64,000 nucleotides of DNA from Colletes latitarsis. Taxonomy: Eukaryota > Arthropoda > Insecta > Hymenoptera > Colletidae. Numbering within the stretch: the first letter of the stretch is position 1; every line of letters begins with the position of its first letter. The position numbers and the translations under genes were made by a program. Under the pieces are notes generated by a model. It searched no databases. It was not told the origin of the DNA and was given only the letters and a program-made list of their open reading frames with translations. Shown here in pieces: positions 1-9,812 of the stretch. The stretch is taken from contig NC_135144.1 in assembly GCF_051014445.1 (NCBI RefSeq), positions 7,316,001 through 7,380,000 on the forward strand. The letters run 5' to 3'.

Positions 1-339
1 ACCGTTCGCCGCGATAACGGAAAGCTCCATTACGCGAAACTCCTGCCACGGAAAAGATGAATCGCGATTAATCAAAAACCCCCCCGTGGAACGATGTAAT
101 GGTAATCGGGGTTTGTAAATGATCGCGTTTTCGACTGTCTTCCCGCAATAAAATTGCTGAAAGACCTTGAATGAGAAATATGACGTACCACCTTTGTCTG
201 TATCCCCTTTAGAAGATTTCGTCCCGCAGACGCGCGGAAAAGAGGCTTTGGGAAATGTATTCTCTGTCGGATTTTAGGACGAACGGTCTTCAGAAAATCG
301 CCTCGAGTTGATGGCTTAGACTGTTTCGCGAGATTCGCG
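1..339. other. Unannotated left edge
   Basis: I see no recognisable gene here. A 126-codon frame is open on the minus strand across 72-452, but its last part lies in the dispersed tandem unit that begins near 340. Its translation resembles nothing I know and has no family motif, so it is not called as a gene. Confidence 0.4.
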
Positions 340-681
340 GTACACCCGGACACGTTAAACGACCCGTTTCTTTTATCGAGGTATCCATTATTGAGGTAAA
401 AGTACGTAAAAATACGCAAATTATACCGTTTTAAAGCTTGTAGACAAGACAAAATACAGTTGTTTTACAGGGAAATAGAATAAAATTCAGGTAAACGTCA
501 AATGCTGTCACTTCTATTGCATTAGGAGCATCCGAATGCATTTGTTTTCATTGCATAACAGTTAAGTGAACGATTAAATCTCCTTCATAACTGTATTGGT
601 GGCGTATTACAGCAACGACACAGCCGCTCGTATCAATTATTGAGGTAAAAGTATTGTGCTCCACGAGAAGAAGGCATAGCG

Positions 682-1166
682 TGTATTGGAAATTCCAACA
701 CTTATTAGCAGACCCCTCATTTAGTTAATATTAGTTTAAATTACTTAATTAGCAATTTGACAAGTACCTTATGTACAAAGCAAATTGCCGTACTATTAAG
801 CACCGTACTTTGGGACCATACCTGCCCCTTGGGACCGCGGACACCCACCCCTGCACCACCCTGAGTGGGTGGTATTTCGAATGACTGAGGACTGGCCCAC
901 GAGGGATGGGCAGAGGTTTGATTAGCAACACCGCATCTCCTCCTATTTTGGAATAGGTATAAAACCGCGGGGCATAGGACTTTACTAGTTAGAACACCAT
1001 AAGAACAACATAAGAACCGTTACAAATTAGAATCGAACCAAGAACATTGAAACGTAAACTGTTCATACACATGTAAATATTTGTAAATAAATTCAAGTGT
1101 TGTAAATAGTATTGAACCTTCTATTTACTAAATAAAACAGCTTCACTAACATAGTGGGAGTCTACA
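682..1166 (+). mobile_element. Solo LTR of a retrotransposon
   Basis: The segment is flanked by the 5-bp direct repeat GCGTG (679-683 and 1167-1171) and interrupts an otherwise continuous inverted-repeat arm, which fixes both boundaries within about 2 bp. It runs from TGTATTGG or TATTGG to TCTACA. It has an LTR-like promoter and 3'-end layout on the + strand: TATAAAA at 958-964 and polyadenylation signals AATAAA at 1086-1091 and 1131-1136. There is no internal coding region and no second LTR, so it is most simply a recombination remnant. The LTR superfamily (Gypsy or BEL) cannot be decided by eye. Confidence 0.65.
958..964 (+). promoter_or_regulatory. TATA box of the solo LTR
   Basis: TATAAAA followed by a GC-rich CCGCGGGGC stretch, in the middle of the putative LTR and about 120-170 bp upstream of two AATAAA signals. 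This is the usual U3-R layout. Confidence 0.5.
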
Positions 1167-1316
1167 GCGTGTTTACATCCCCACTCTTACAGCAGTCCAT
1201 TGATTGGCTGTCACCGATCTTCATCACCGTTTTCAACCAATACCTGTGAGTCAGCGGACTGCAACAGGAGTGGGGATGTAAACACTCTGTGCCTTTTTCT
1301 CGTGGAAGAATAGTAC

Positions 1317-1567
1317 CTAGAACTACGCTAATAATAACGTTTACATTGTGGCGTCGCCTCCCATGCTCGCCACCAGAGGGATTGCGCTCTCACAAGCGCT
1401 CGACCAACCCCTCGGTTGCTACATATATATATACACTCCTCGACCGACTTCCCAATATCCCAGTCGTCTAAGGCCTGCTAGAAAGCCTTACTGACGAGTC
1501 CACTAGAGTCCGAAACGCGACCCCTCGTTTCTTTTTCCGTCCTCCTACGAGATTCTCATAATCTCAT
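1317..1567 (+). mobile_element. Family B repeat (hammerhead-bearing)
   Basis: This segment matches, on the opposite strand, pieces at 29229-29318 and 24650-24770 (with 23395-23431). Shared strings include CCAGTCGTCTAAGGC and CTAGAAAGCCTT with the 29-kb copy, and ATTGTGGCG plus a CTCGCCACCAGAGGG-like block with the 24.7-kb copy. It is therefore a dispersed family present at least three times in the window. It contains a TA-rich run (about 1422-1436) and a hammerhead-like core (1462-1521). I see no open frame. It could belong to a Penelope-like, retrozyme-like or LTR-derived non-autonomous family; the sequence alone does not decide. Confidence 0.55.
1462..1521 (+). ncRNA. Hammerhead-ribozyme-like motif (type III order, degenerate stem II)
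   Basis: The conserved elements occur in the right order. A GUC cleavage triplet ends at 1468. Stem I is UAAGGC (1469-1474) pairing perfectly with GCCUUA (1485-1490) around a 10-nt loop. CUGACGA (1491-1497) fits the CUGANGA box. Stem II is GUCC-ACUAGA-GUCC, in which only the outer and inner pairs form. GAAA is at 1512-1515, and a short stem III pairs GC (1465-1466) and the core U with bases after GAAA. All catalytic-core bases are present. Stem II carries two adjacent pyrimidine mismatches, so this copy may be inactive. The 29-kb copy has lost the core from the CUGANGA box onward. Confidence 0.4.
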
Positions 1568-1940
1568 GCTTGCAAACAAGAAAAAATACAGTTGTTTTAC
1601 AGGGAAACATAATGAAACTCTGCTAAACATCAAATGCTGTCACTTCTATTGCATTAGGAGCATCCAAATGCATTTGTTTTCATTGCATAACAGTTAGATA
1701 AACAATTAAATTCCCTTCATGACTATTGGTGGCGTATTACAGCAACAACACAGCCATTCGTATCCATTATTGAGGTGAAAGTACGTAAAAATACACAAAT
1801 TGTACCGTTTAGAAGCTTGTAGACAAGAAAAAATACAGTTGTTTTACAGGAAAACATAATAAAACTCAAATAAACATCAAATGCCGTCAGTTCTATTCAA
1901 TTAGAAGCATCCGAATACATTTTTCTTTTATTATAAAATT

Positions 1941-3044
1941 TTCGATTTTTATATGTTCTTGTTAGAATTTGAAGAAATATGGCACATTTGAGACCGCGTT
2001 GAGAATCTGTTTCATAATTATAGAACCAAGCGTTATAATATTGTTTTCAAATTCATTTTCTTTTATTGAAATGAAAGAAAACAATGCCAAAATACGTATG
2101 CAAATCATCAAAAAATGCGAAGCTAAATGTACTAATCTTTACCCTAATATCAACGAACAAATCAGACGATCGTAAACATTCTTTCTAAGATTCCTGAGAT
2201 TCATACGGACAGTAAGAAATGGAATATTGTAAAAAATCTTGCAATAACGTATTAATATAAAAAAAGATACTTACATGCTAAAAAGAATCCGGTAAAAAAT
2301 AGACGAAATCACTGATTTCGAACGAAACTATCCAGGAGGATAATATACATTATGCTTGGCAATTAATTAATTTAAATTTATCCGGTTATAAAATTGCCAC
2401 GCATCGATGGAGAAACAAAAATGCTTTCAAGGGTTTTAAAATTTGGAATTTATGGGAGAAATACGGAAGAACGTTCGGCAAATCCAGAAGAATAAGTAAT
2501 AGCTTTACTCTATTCTTCCCATGAGGTCAACAAGTGATTACAGCAGCATCGGAATCAAAAGTCGAACAACGACGCGGAAGCAACGATCGATCGATATTCT
2601 AAAGCCACGTACTTTTCTTGCGGTACTTTACGCGTTTCCAACGACAAAGTAATAAATTATTCGTTATAATTGCTTCATGATCGAGCCTCGCTAATGACGA
2701 CTTTCATAGCGATACCCGAAGTCAGATATCGACGCTAACACGGTATCAAGCTGGAAAACGAACGCAGAGCATTATAATTCAGCGACATACTTTGCGAGCA
2801 ACTAAATATTCATTGCTTTAACGAACGATACTTCGTACCGGTTTCGAATAAACGCGGCAGTTTCGACAACTGTGACATCTCTTGGGATGGTAATAATTAT
2901 CGTAGATTATCTCTGAATTTTTCATCGCTTGTCAAATTATCATTCTACGTGGACGCATTTACGAGACAATAATACGGAATTATTGGGCAACAAATGACAG
3001 CTTTTTTAAAAATTAAAGACATTTTACAAATTAAGAAGATCCCA
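1941..3044. other. Unannotated AT-rich spacer
   Basis: Only short open frames, no repeat ends and no family motifs were recognised. A 68-codon frame at 1969-2175 (+) is lysine- and isoleucine-rich with no recognisable domain. Confidence 0.4.
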
Positions 3045-3960
3045 TTTATTTTTTAATGAGGTATCGCGACCTAGAATCTCGAAAAAATCGATTATCTTTT
3101 ATTTAATTTTCTTTGTGGTTTTAGATAATTCACGCTGAATAGTGAAGCGATTTTGTTAATAAGATCTTGTTTCGAAGATTTGGAGAATTAATAATTGTAG
3201 TATTGTAAAATTTGATGAAAAATATAAAAATATAAATGATCGTAAATAAATTATTTTATTTCGCCCTTTTTAATAATATGACCTGGTATATAAAATATCT
3301 TCTTTCTACACGTTTTAAAGGGGTATTACGGTATAGAATTTCGAAAAAAATCGATTTTGTTTTATTTCACTTTCGAAAAATGATAGTTTCTTGAGAAGAC
3401 TCACTAATTGCAGTCTGTTCAAAATTCAAATTCAAAAACAATATTTCTTTTCACATGTAGGAATTACATTTAAATGTATTTAATCTTCTGATTTATATCA
3501 TATGATTCAAATGTCAGACGTTCACTTTAAACCTTTAATTAAGAGAGTATTGCAGTTTAGAATTTCGAAAAAATCAATTACTTCATTTTCTTAAAGTGTA
3601 TGATTTTGAAAATATGTATACAAAAACTTCGAATTCAAAACAGAAATCTTGATGGTAATTTCTAATACTACTAGATAATTTCTACGCTTGTAATTTGTAA
3701 AAAATGCAAGAATAATATAGAATCTTGCACAAGCTGTAACTTTAAATATATACTGTTCTATGAAATTATTATAAATTATAAATTAAGAAGCTATAATAAC
3801 CACGATTTTTAATATTTTTGGATGAAAAAATACTCTACATACTTATAAAGCAAATAAACATATCTGGATACAAAATAGTCTACCTATAATTTAAAAAAAA
3901 AACTAAATTAATCGAAAAAATTACAATCTAGAATACCCTCTTAATTGCGAAGACACAAGT
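3045..3960. repeat. Degenerate dispersed repeat around GAATTTCGAAAAAATCGAT
   Basis: A motif close to TAGAATTTCGAAAAAATCGA recurs near 3075, 3336 and 3560, and in inverse orientation near 3910-3935. Each is preceded by a GAG-GTATT-like or TTAAGAGGGTATT-like stretch. Spacing is about 225-260 bp. A further weak copy is near 13160. It looks like an old, eroded tandem or dispersed AT-rich repeat without coding capacity. Confidence 0.5.
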
Positions 3961-4120
3961 TGGAGAACCAAACATTTGGAAGTTTTTAGTTAATATTAAA
4001 TTCTATTATAATATTCGACTTAAATAGGTTCCTTAATTCAACAGATTATCACTGAATGTAACGACACCTCCACCAGATTCAGTCATGTTATCAACAATGT
4101 AATTTTAAAGAAAGTTAATA

Positions 4121-4856
4121 AAATATTATTCTTATTATTATTCATTTATTAACGGGTATAAACCCTTTAGTACAAAAGATGTAATATGTAAAAAAACAAA
4201 ATAAATTAATTTACAATACGTTGCAAGTATGATTTTAGACTTTCTAATGATTGTTAAATCAGTTTTAGTGTATACAAAATTTACACGACTAAATCATTCT
4301 ATTTACACAATTCTGAGACCCAATCGTTGTGCGGTAACTTTCAGAATAAAATAGAAAGTGATTTCTTAAATATCTTGATGGTACATACAAAGAAAACAAT
4401 TGAGCAATCGTTTAACACGAAATATGACCTTTGATTAGCTTACTTACAAACATAATATTTGTGATTTTTCTTCTATTATACAATGTTTGAAGATTAATGT
4501 TAATAAGTAAATCATCATAATTCTGTGATTCAAGAGGCATGGGACATCCACTATGCCTAGCAACAAGACGAAAAAATTTCTGTTGAACTCTCTCAATTTT
4601 GCAATGTTTTGTTATAAAAAAACCAAATTATGTTGCTATATTCTAGAGTAGGTCTTGTCAAAGCACAATATAGGATTTTGAGTGTATTAATTTTACTGAA
4701 ATATCTGGAAACTTTACGAATAAATTCCAGAGAGCAAGGACTATGCAAAATAATTTTTTCATAATGAACTTTGAAAAATGAGTTAGAACATACCATTTAG
4801 AGTATAATATGTGATCTAAATATAATTCCAATCTCATAGTTTATCATGTAATTATT
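4121..4856 (-). pseudogene. LINE reverse transcriptase C-terminal fragment with 3' tail
   Basis: On the minus strand the translation contains SRYFSKINTLKILYCALTRP followed by TLEYSNIIW, the typical end of a Jockey/CR1-type non-LTR reverse transcriptase (family pattern: LYxxLVRPxLEYxxxxW). After a frameshift near 4595 it continues as KIERVQQKF, then LYNRRKITNIMFVSKLIKG, which again fits the family. A stop follows at about 4416. An AT-rich 3' tail with AATAA-type repeats runs to about 4121, as expected of a 5'-truncated LINE insertion. The frame is broken at least twice, so it is not functional. The clade (Jockey versus CR1) is a guess. Confidence 0.75.
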
Positions 4857-4893
4857 TTCCTCTGCTCGTATGAAAGAATACTATGTATAAATA

Positions 4894-5934
4894 CAGGGTG
4901 TTCGGCCAACCCTGGGAAAAATTTTAATGGGGGATTCTAGAGGCCAAAATAAAACGAAAATCAAGAATACCAATTTCTTGATGAAGGCTTCGTTAAACAG
5001 TTATTAACGTTTAAAGTTCCGACCGCACCGAATTTTTTTCTCGAAAATGCGCAAGATTTCGGGGGTATGTCTATTGACCAAAAATGATTGCAATTGACTC
5101 CCACAACCGAAAATAATTTTTCCAGAACGATTTGAAATTTTTTTTTTTCGTCCAAAAATTTAGGAACTACCCCCTGTCGATTTTTCTTAAAAATTCCTTT
5201 TTCATTTTTAGTAATTTTGTTTGACGCCCTACAGAAAAGTTGTCTAATACTTTTTTGTAGGTGCCCATGAGCTCTGTTTCAGAAAAAAGTTTCATTGAAA
5301 TATATTCACAATTGTAGGAGTTATGGCTGTTTGAAAATTGGACCATTTCTATGGGGTTTTTCTCATTTTGCGGGATCAAAGACCAACTTTTCGAATATTT
5401 TTACGATTTGTACATATTCTCCACCAAAATACGCATAGTTTGCTTTTTTAAACATTAAAATCGTCCAATCCGTTCAGAAGTTATGACGTTTTAAAGATTC
5501 GCATGAAAATTCGGGCAGACATTTCTGGCGAGAAATTATATTTTCGGTAAGGAATTTTTTTCTCAAAACTGAGTAGGATTTCGGGGGTATGTCTGTTGAC
5601 CAAAAATGCTTACAATTGACCCCTGCAACTAAAAATAATTTTTCCAAGACGATTCGAAAGTCTTTTTTTTCATCCAAAAATTTCACACCTTCTTGAATTT
5701 TTTTCTAAAAAGTGGGTAGGATTTCGGGGGTATATCTATTCACCAAAAATGATTGTAATTGACCCCCGCAAACGAAAATAATTTTTCCAGAACGATTTGA
5801 AATTTTTGAATTTAATTGTTAATAACTTTTTAACGAAGCCTCCATCAATAAATTGGTATTCTTGATTTTCGTCTTATTTTGGCCTCTAGAATCCTCTATT
5901 AAAATTTTTCCCATGGGTGGCCGAACACACTGTG
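4894..5934 (-). mobile_element. Family A foldback element, copy 1
   Basis: It begins CAGGGTGTTCGG directly after TA and ends CCGAACACACTGTG directly before TA. The terminal inverted repeats are about 100 bp (the inner part includes CAAGAATACCAATTT and GTTAAA-AGTTATTAA). Inside are units with a GAATTTTTTTCTCGAAAA start and a GTAATTGACCCCCGCAAC-like centre. The ~350-bp module (about 5160-5520) holds the minus-strand 70-codon frame at 5167-5379. No transposase. It is a non-autonomous element of unassigned superfamily. Confidence 0.85.
5167..5379 (-). other. 70-codon open frame in the family A module
   Basis: This frame (MIPQNEKN..., ending FLRKIDRG) recurs at 29875-30087 and 38759-38971 and inside longer frames at 30615-30902 and 59516-59860. 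Comparing copy 1 with the 38.8-kb copy I count about six replacement and two silent differences. That fits neutral decay of a shared ancestor better than protein conservation. There is no signal peptide, membrane segment or known domain. Confidence 0.3.
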
Positions 5935-6601
5935 TAATACACACATACACTTTAAGAAAATGTAATAAAGAAATCGACTATTTCGACCGATCAAACGAGA
6001 ATGCTCCGTGACACAATAATTGCTATAAAAGATAGAAACTTTTATTTGGTAGTCAGCCTGTTTGACGAGTAATAATTTGTTTTTACAGGAAAAATACGAA
6101 CGACGGTGATTACCTGCTCCCGCGTTATCTGCGTGCCTCTTATTGTTCCGTACATTTTTCCCAATAAATGGTCCGTTTGCATCGATTTCGATGGTTGTAA
6201 GACAGGTATTGGAAAGCGTACGGCGTCGTGGTTTTCGATATTAAGCACTGGCCGAGTTTATTCGGCAAAATTGGAACCACTCTGACCGGCTCGCGGTCAT
6301 TTTTATTGCAGCGAAAAGAAGCTGCATTATTTCTCTTTTATCGCGGGTACTTCTTATTTTTTCTTTCGACCACGATCCGTTCTTCGTGGAACGCGAAATA
6401 TCTGGCATTGACCGATTAATGCTTCAGGGTTCCAACGACGGGACACAATGAAATATTCAGGTTATAGTCAGGTAACGTTTAAGTGACTTTTCTTGTTTCG
6501 CGTTTTTCCACGTGTAAGTTATGAATTGTGCATTAATTCGCCGACCGAAACAAAAGCAACGATTTTTCGATCCCAGAGCTGTTATATGTTCCCATTTTGC
6601 G
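5935..6601. other. Unannotated spacer
   Basis: Two short overlapping frames (6042-6248 minus, 6228-6419 plus) have no recognisable motif. No repeat ends were seen. Confidence 0.4.
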
Positions 6602-7250
6602 AGTTATAAATTGGTAATTCTCGAAAAATATTATTCCGGATTTTCTATATATATTAAAATTTGAATTAACAAAATTCGAAGTTGATAACTTTGATGTGCG
6701 GAAAAAGGTTCATATTTTAACCCTGTAATTCATTGTTTAAAAGTACCACTTTAAAATTAAGAGATTTAAATTAGTAATTCTTATAAAATATTCTCCTGAA
6801 TTTTTTACATATATTAAACTTTAATTTTACAGAATTCCAAGTTGATAACTTTGATCTGCGGAAAAAGGTTCATATAATGACTCCGTAAATCATTGCTTGA
6901 AAGTACCACTTTAAAATTAAGAGATTTAAATTAGTAATTCTTGTAAAATATTCTCCTGAATTTTTTACATATATTAAGCTTTAATTTCATAGAATTCAAA
7001 GTTGATAACTTTGATGTGCGGAAAAAGGTTCATATTTTAACCCTGTAATTCATTGTTTAAAAGTACCACTTTAAAATTAAGAGATTTAAATTAGTAATTC
7101 TTATAAAATATTCTCCTGAATTTTTTACATATATTAAACTTTAATTTTACAGAATTCCAAGTTGATAACTTTGATGTACGGAAAAAGGTTCATATTATGA
7201 CTCCGTAATTCAGTGGTTAAAAGTATCACTTTAAAATTAAGAGATTCTAA
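6602..7250. repeat. 160-bp tandem array, four units
   Basis: GTTGATAACTTTGATNTGCG recurs at 6681, 6841, 7001 and 7161, exactly 160 bp apart. It is followed each time by GAAAAAGGTTCATAT and a CCACTTTAAAATTAAGAGAT block. Units 2 to 4 are very similar and the first is more diverged at its start. The array is noncoding and AT-rich. Confidence 0.9.
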
Positions 7251-7287
7251 GTGCACTTTGCTACTTTCGTTAAAAATGTTGGAGTTA

Positions 7288-7351
7288 TTGTACTCACCCA
7301 GATAATTGTAAACAAATCATAATTTGTTTACAATTATCTGGGTGAGTACAA
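7288..7351. repeat. Perfect 64-bp hairpin
   Basis: Two 30-bp arms starting TTGTACTCACCCAGATAATT are perfect inverse copies around a 4-nt centre at 7318-7321. It lies 40 bp beyond the 160-bp array. It could be a small foldback insertion or a cruciform-prone end of a deleted element. Confidence 0.9.
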
Positions 7352-9460
7352 CAACTGCATTAAACGTTCCTTCCATTCAATTATTCCAGTTATCACGAAT
7401 TATTGCGTAATTAAATCTCATCGATTGGTTGCTCATTATTAATTCTCAACGATAGCGTAAAACTTTTAATCGACTCTTTAATTAATTTAACTAATTAATA
7501 TTATTGCATTCGACATGAAAGTTGAGAAAAGAAAACGGTTCAACAGCGTTCACTGTAAAACTATTAAAACAAGAACTTGTATAATTAAAAGAATTATGTT
7601 GCACTCGAGTGTGACAAAATACGAAATAATCTAAAATATTATATCCTAAGCGAAGTGATCGAAAAAAGTTAATAATAACAATAATTTTAATGGGATCGTT
7701 AATGTTTCAATCGTTAATGTAATTGTACAGTAAAAACCTTTTTTTGTTGAAAACGCAAACAATTAAAAGCAATTCAACAATTAGGAAACCTCGAGTAATC
7801 GTCTGACGAATTTTTCTTAATTGAGGATAATGCTTTAATTGAACCTGGTATTCAACGACGATGGAGAAGCGAAACGGACGGACAAATAAATTAAGTTTAA
7901 ATTACTGCTGTTATCTCGTCGCGACTGTCGTCGAAATTACAAGTTGGAAAGACAGCTTAAACCTCGAAATGATTGCGAGATAACCAAAAAGCCCTCAATT
8001 AGCATTTTCGTTTACCCGGTGAACGCGGATGACAGAGTTTTGTACAACCCCAAACACGTAATACAGTGGATGCCCGGTTATGCATTCATAATCTCCTACC
8101 ACTCGCTAACTAAGTAAAACTAATTTCAATTCTGTCGTGAATGTTGATATGACAAATAAATTACATTAAAATAATAATATAACACAGCATGTGTAATAAA
8201 TAACGTTCCACAGAGTATTGGTCTATCGAAGCATGTAATCGAACGAAAATCATTTTCACCTTTCAACCCCGTTTTTGAATTGTCGTTGAAACAACTATTA
8301 TTACGTATTTACGTTTCGTATTGAAATTTATTTGATGCTAAGCACAGTGTGAAAAGTAACATATTTTCTTGAAATTAAGACAGATCTAATTTTAATTCTG
8401 CTTAATTACAGAATCATTATAAACGATGACATTATAAATTTATTTTTAATTAAATATCGTGCTTGAAAATATTTAGTTTCGAATCAATTTTCTATATTAA
8501 TTTACTATAATTTAATCAACATACACAGTTATAAATATATCGTTCGGAAACAAAAATGTTTTTCCTGATAATTAGATGATTTACTGGATCTATTTTAAAG
8601 AACACGTGTCTATATATTTGTTAATGAAAACGTTTCGAAGGATAATATAAGTATGCAATGTAAATCGAACGATCACTTACACGTAATATCGTTCTATCAG
8701 GTATAATCTATTTAAAATCGAACAGCCGTATTCTAAAATTGGAACCACTGACCTTCGAAATCGAGGATCGTTGGTAAAAACTTTTTCATCGACCGTCATG
8801 GAACAATTTTACGCACGCGATTACCTTCGGTGCCTTTTCGGTTGATTACTTCTTTTTTATTTCGGAGAACAGAATCCCTCCGCGGCTATAGATTTTCTCT
8901 TTCGTTTCTCCTGTCTCTCGAATCCGAAATAAAAAAGAAAAATCCGTCACCAGGGCATAAGAACACGTATAGAGAAAATATGGGAGGCGAAAAATGACGC
9001 GTAAATATTGTAACGCGTCAGAGGTGTCCAAAGTGTCCAATATCTGGAGATCTAATAATAAGTAGCAATTTCTAAGCGAGAAAATGGATCGAAAATATGA
9101 AATGAAATTTTTTCGTACAACACTTTTTCTCATTCTCGGCTAAAACGATTTTGAATATTTATCCAGTACTCCGTCTACTGTTTTATTCAACAGACTTCAC
9201 TGTACATTATTTATATTTCTGTTCGGTACGAAGAGTATTATTTCCTTTTTCTTATATTTTTTTTTGCTTTTATAAGTATACATGATAATGAGATATAATG
9301 TATTTATAAATTTTGTTACTAAACTATTATTTACAACAAATTTTATGCATCAATAAATTTGGTAAAGTATATCTATTTAATTCGACCTATGATTTTTTTA
9401 CGTTATTAATATATTATTATTAATACATTAATATTGTTCTGATTTCGTTATATGTATATA
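7352..9460. other. Unannotated AT-rich spacer
   Basis: No repeat ends, RNA genes or recognisable coding segments. A 95-codon minus frame at 8846-9133 matches no family I know. Confidence 0.4.
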
Positions 9461-9812
9461 CAGGGTGTTCGACCACCCCTGGGAAAAATTTTAATGGGAG
9501 ATTCTAAAGGATTCGTTAAAAAGTTATTAAAAAATTAAATTAAAAAATTTCAAATCGTTCTGAAAAAATTATTTTTGGTTGCGGGAATCAATCACGATCA
9601 TTTTTGGTGAATGCACATACCCACGAATTCCTACGCACTTTCGAGAAAAAAATTCGTGTAGGTGGACAAATTGTATTAATAATTTTTAACAATAATTTTG
9701 TTAAAAACATTTTAACGTAACCTTAATCAACAAATTAGTATTCTTGATTTTCGTCTTATTTTGGCCTCTAGAATCTCCCATTAAAATTTTTCCCAAGGGT
9801 AGCCGAACCCCT
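9461..9812. mobile_element. Family A foldback element, copy 2 (short)
   Basis: Starts CAGGGTGTTCGACCACCCCT after TATA and ends in AGCCGAACCCCTA. Only about one internal unit lies between the inverted terminal repeats, so it is a 0.35-kb internal-deletion derivative. The 350-bp module is absent. Confidence 0.85.

Larger units (their letters stand above)
651..1316. mobile_element. Inverted-repeat element carrying a solo LTR
   Basis: The ends are inverted copies: GCTCCACGAGAAGAAGGCA on the left (about 658-676) matches the complement of TGCCTTTTTCTCGTGGAAGA on the right (about 1290-1309). The inverted repeat continues further in, with GTGTTTACATCCCCACTC (from about 1169) against GAGTGGGGATGTAAACAC (to about 1285), giving a foldback around 1199-1255. 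The left arm is broken at 682-1166 by a solo LTR. The element sits inside the 245-bp array. It has no open reading frame, so it looks like a non-autonomous foldback element of unassigned superfamily. Confidence 0.65.
340..1940. repeat. Three-unit tandem repeat (~245 bp), interrupted
   Basis: Units are recognised by the shared string TACAGTTGTTTTACAGG near 455, 1588 and 1833, followed each time by a block with CATCAAATGC and a GCATTAGGAGCATCC-like stretch. The last two units are about 245 bp apart. The first two are separated by an extra ~0.9 kb, which is the inverted-repeat element at 651-1316 plus the family B segment at 1317-1567. The array therefore predates those insertions. The third unit is truncated near 1940. 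No coding potential is apparent. Confidence 0.8.

Noticed and set aside
72..452. 126-codon minus-strand frame at the left edge
   Set aside because: It runs into the dispersed 245-bp repeat and its translation has no family resemblance.
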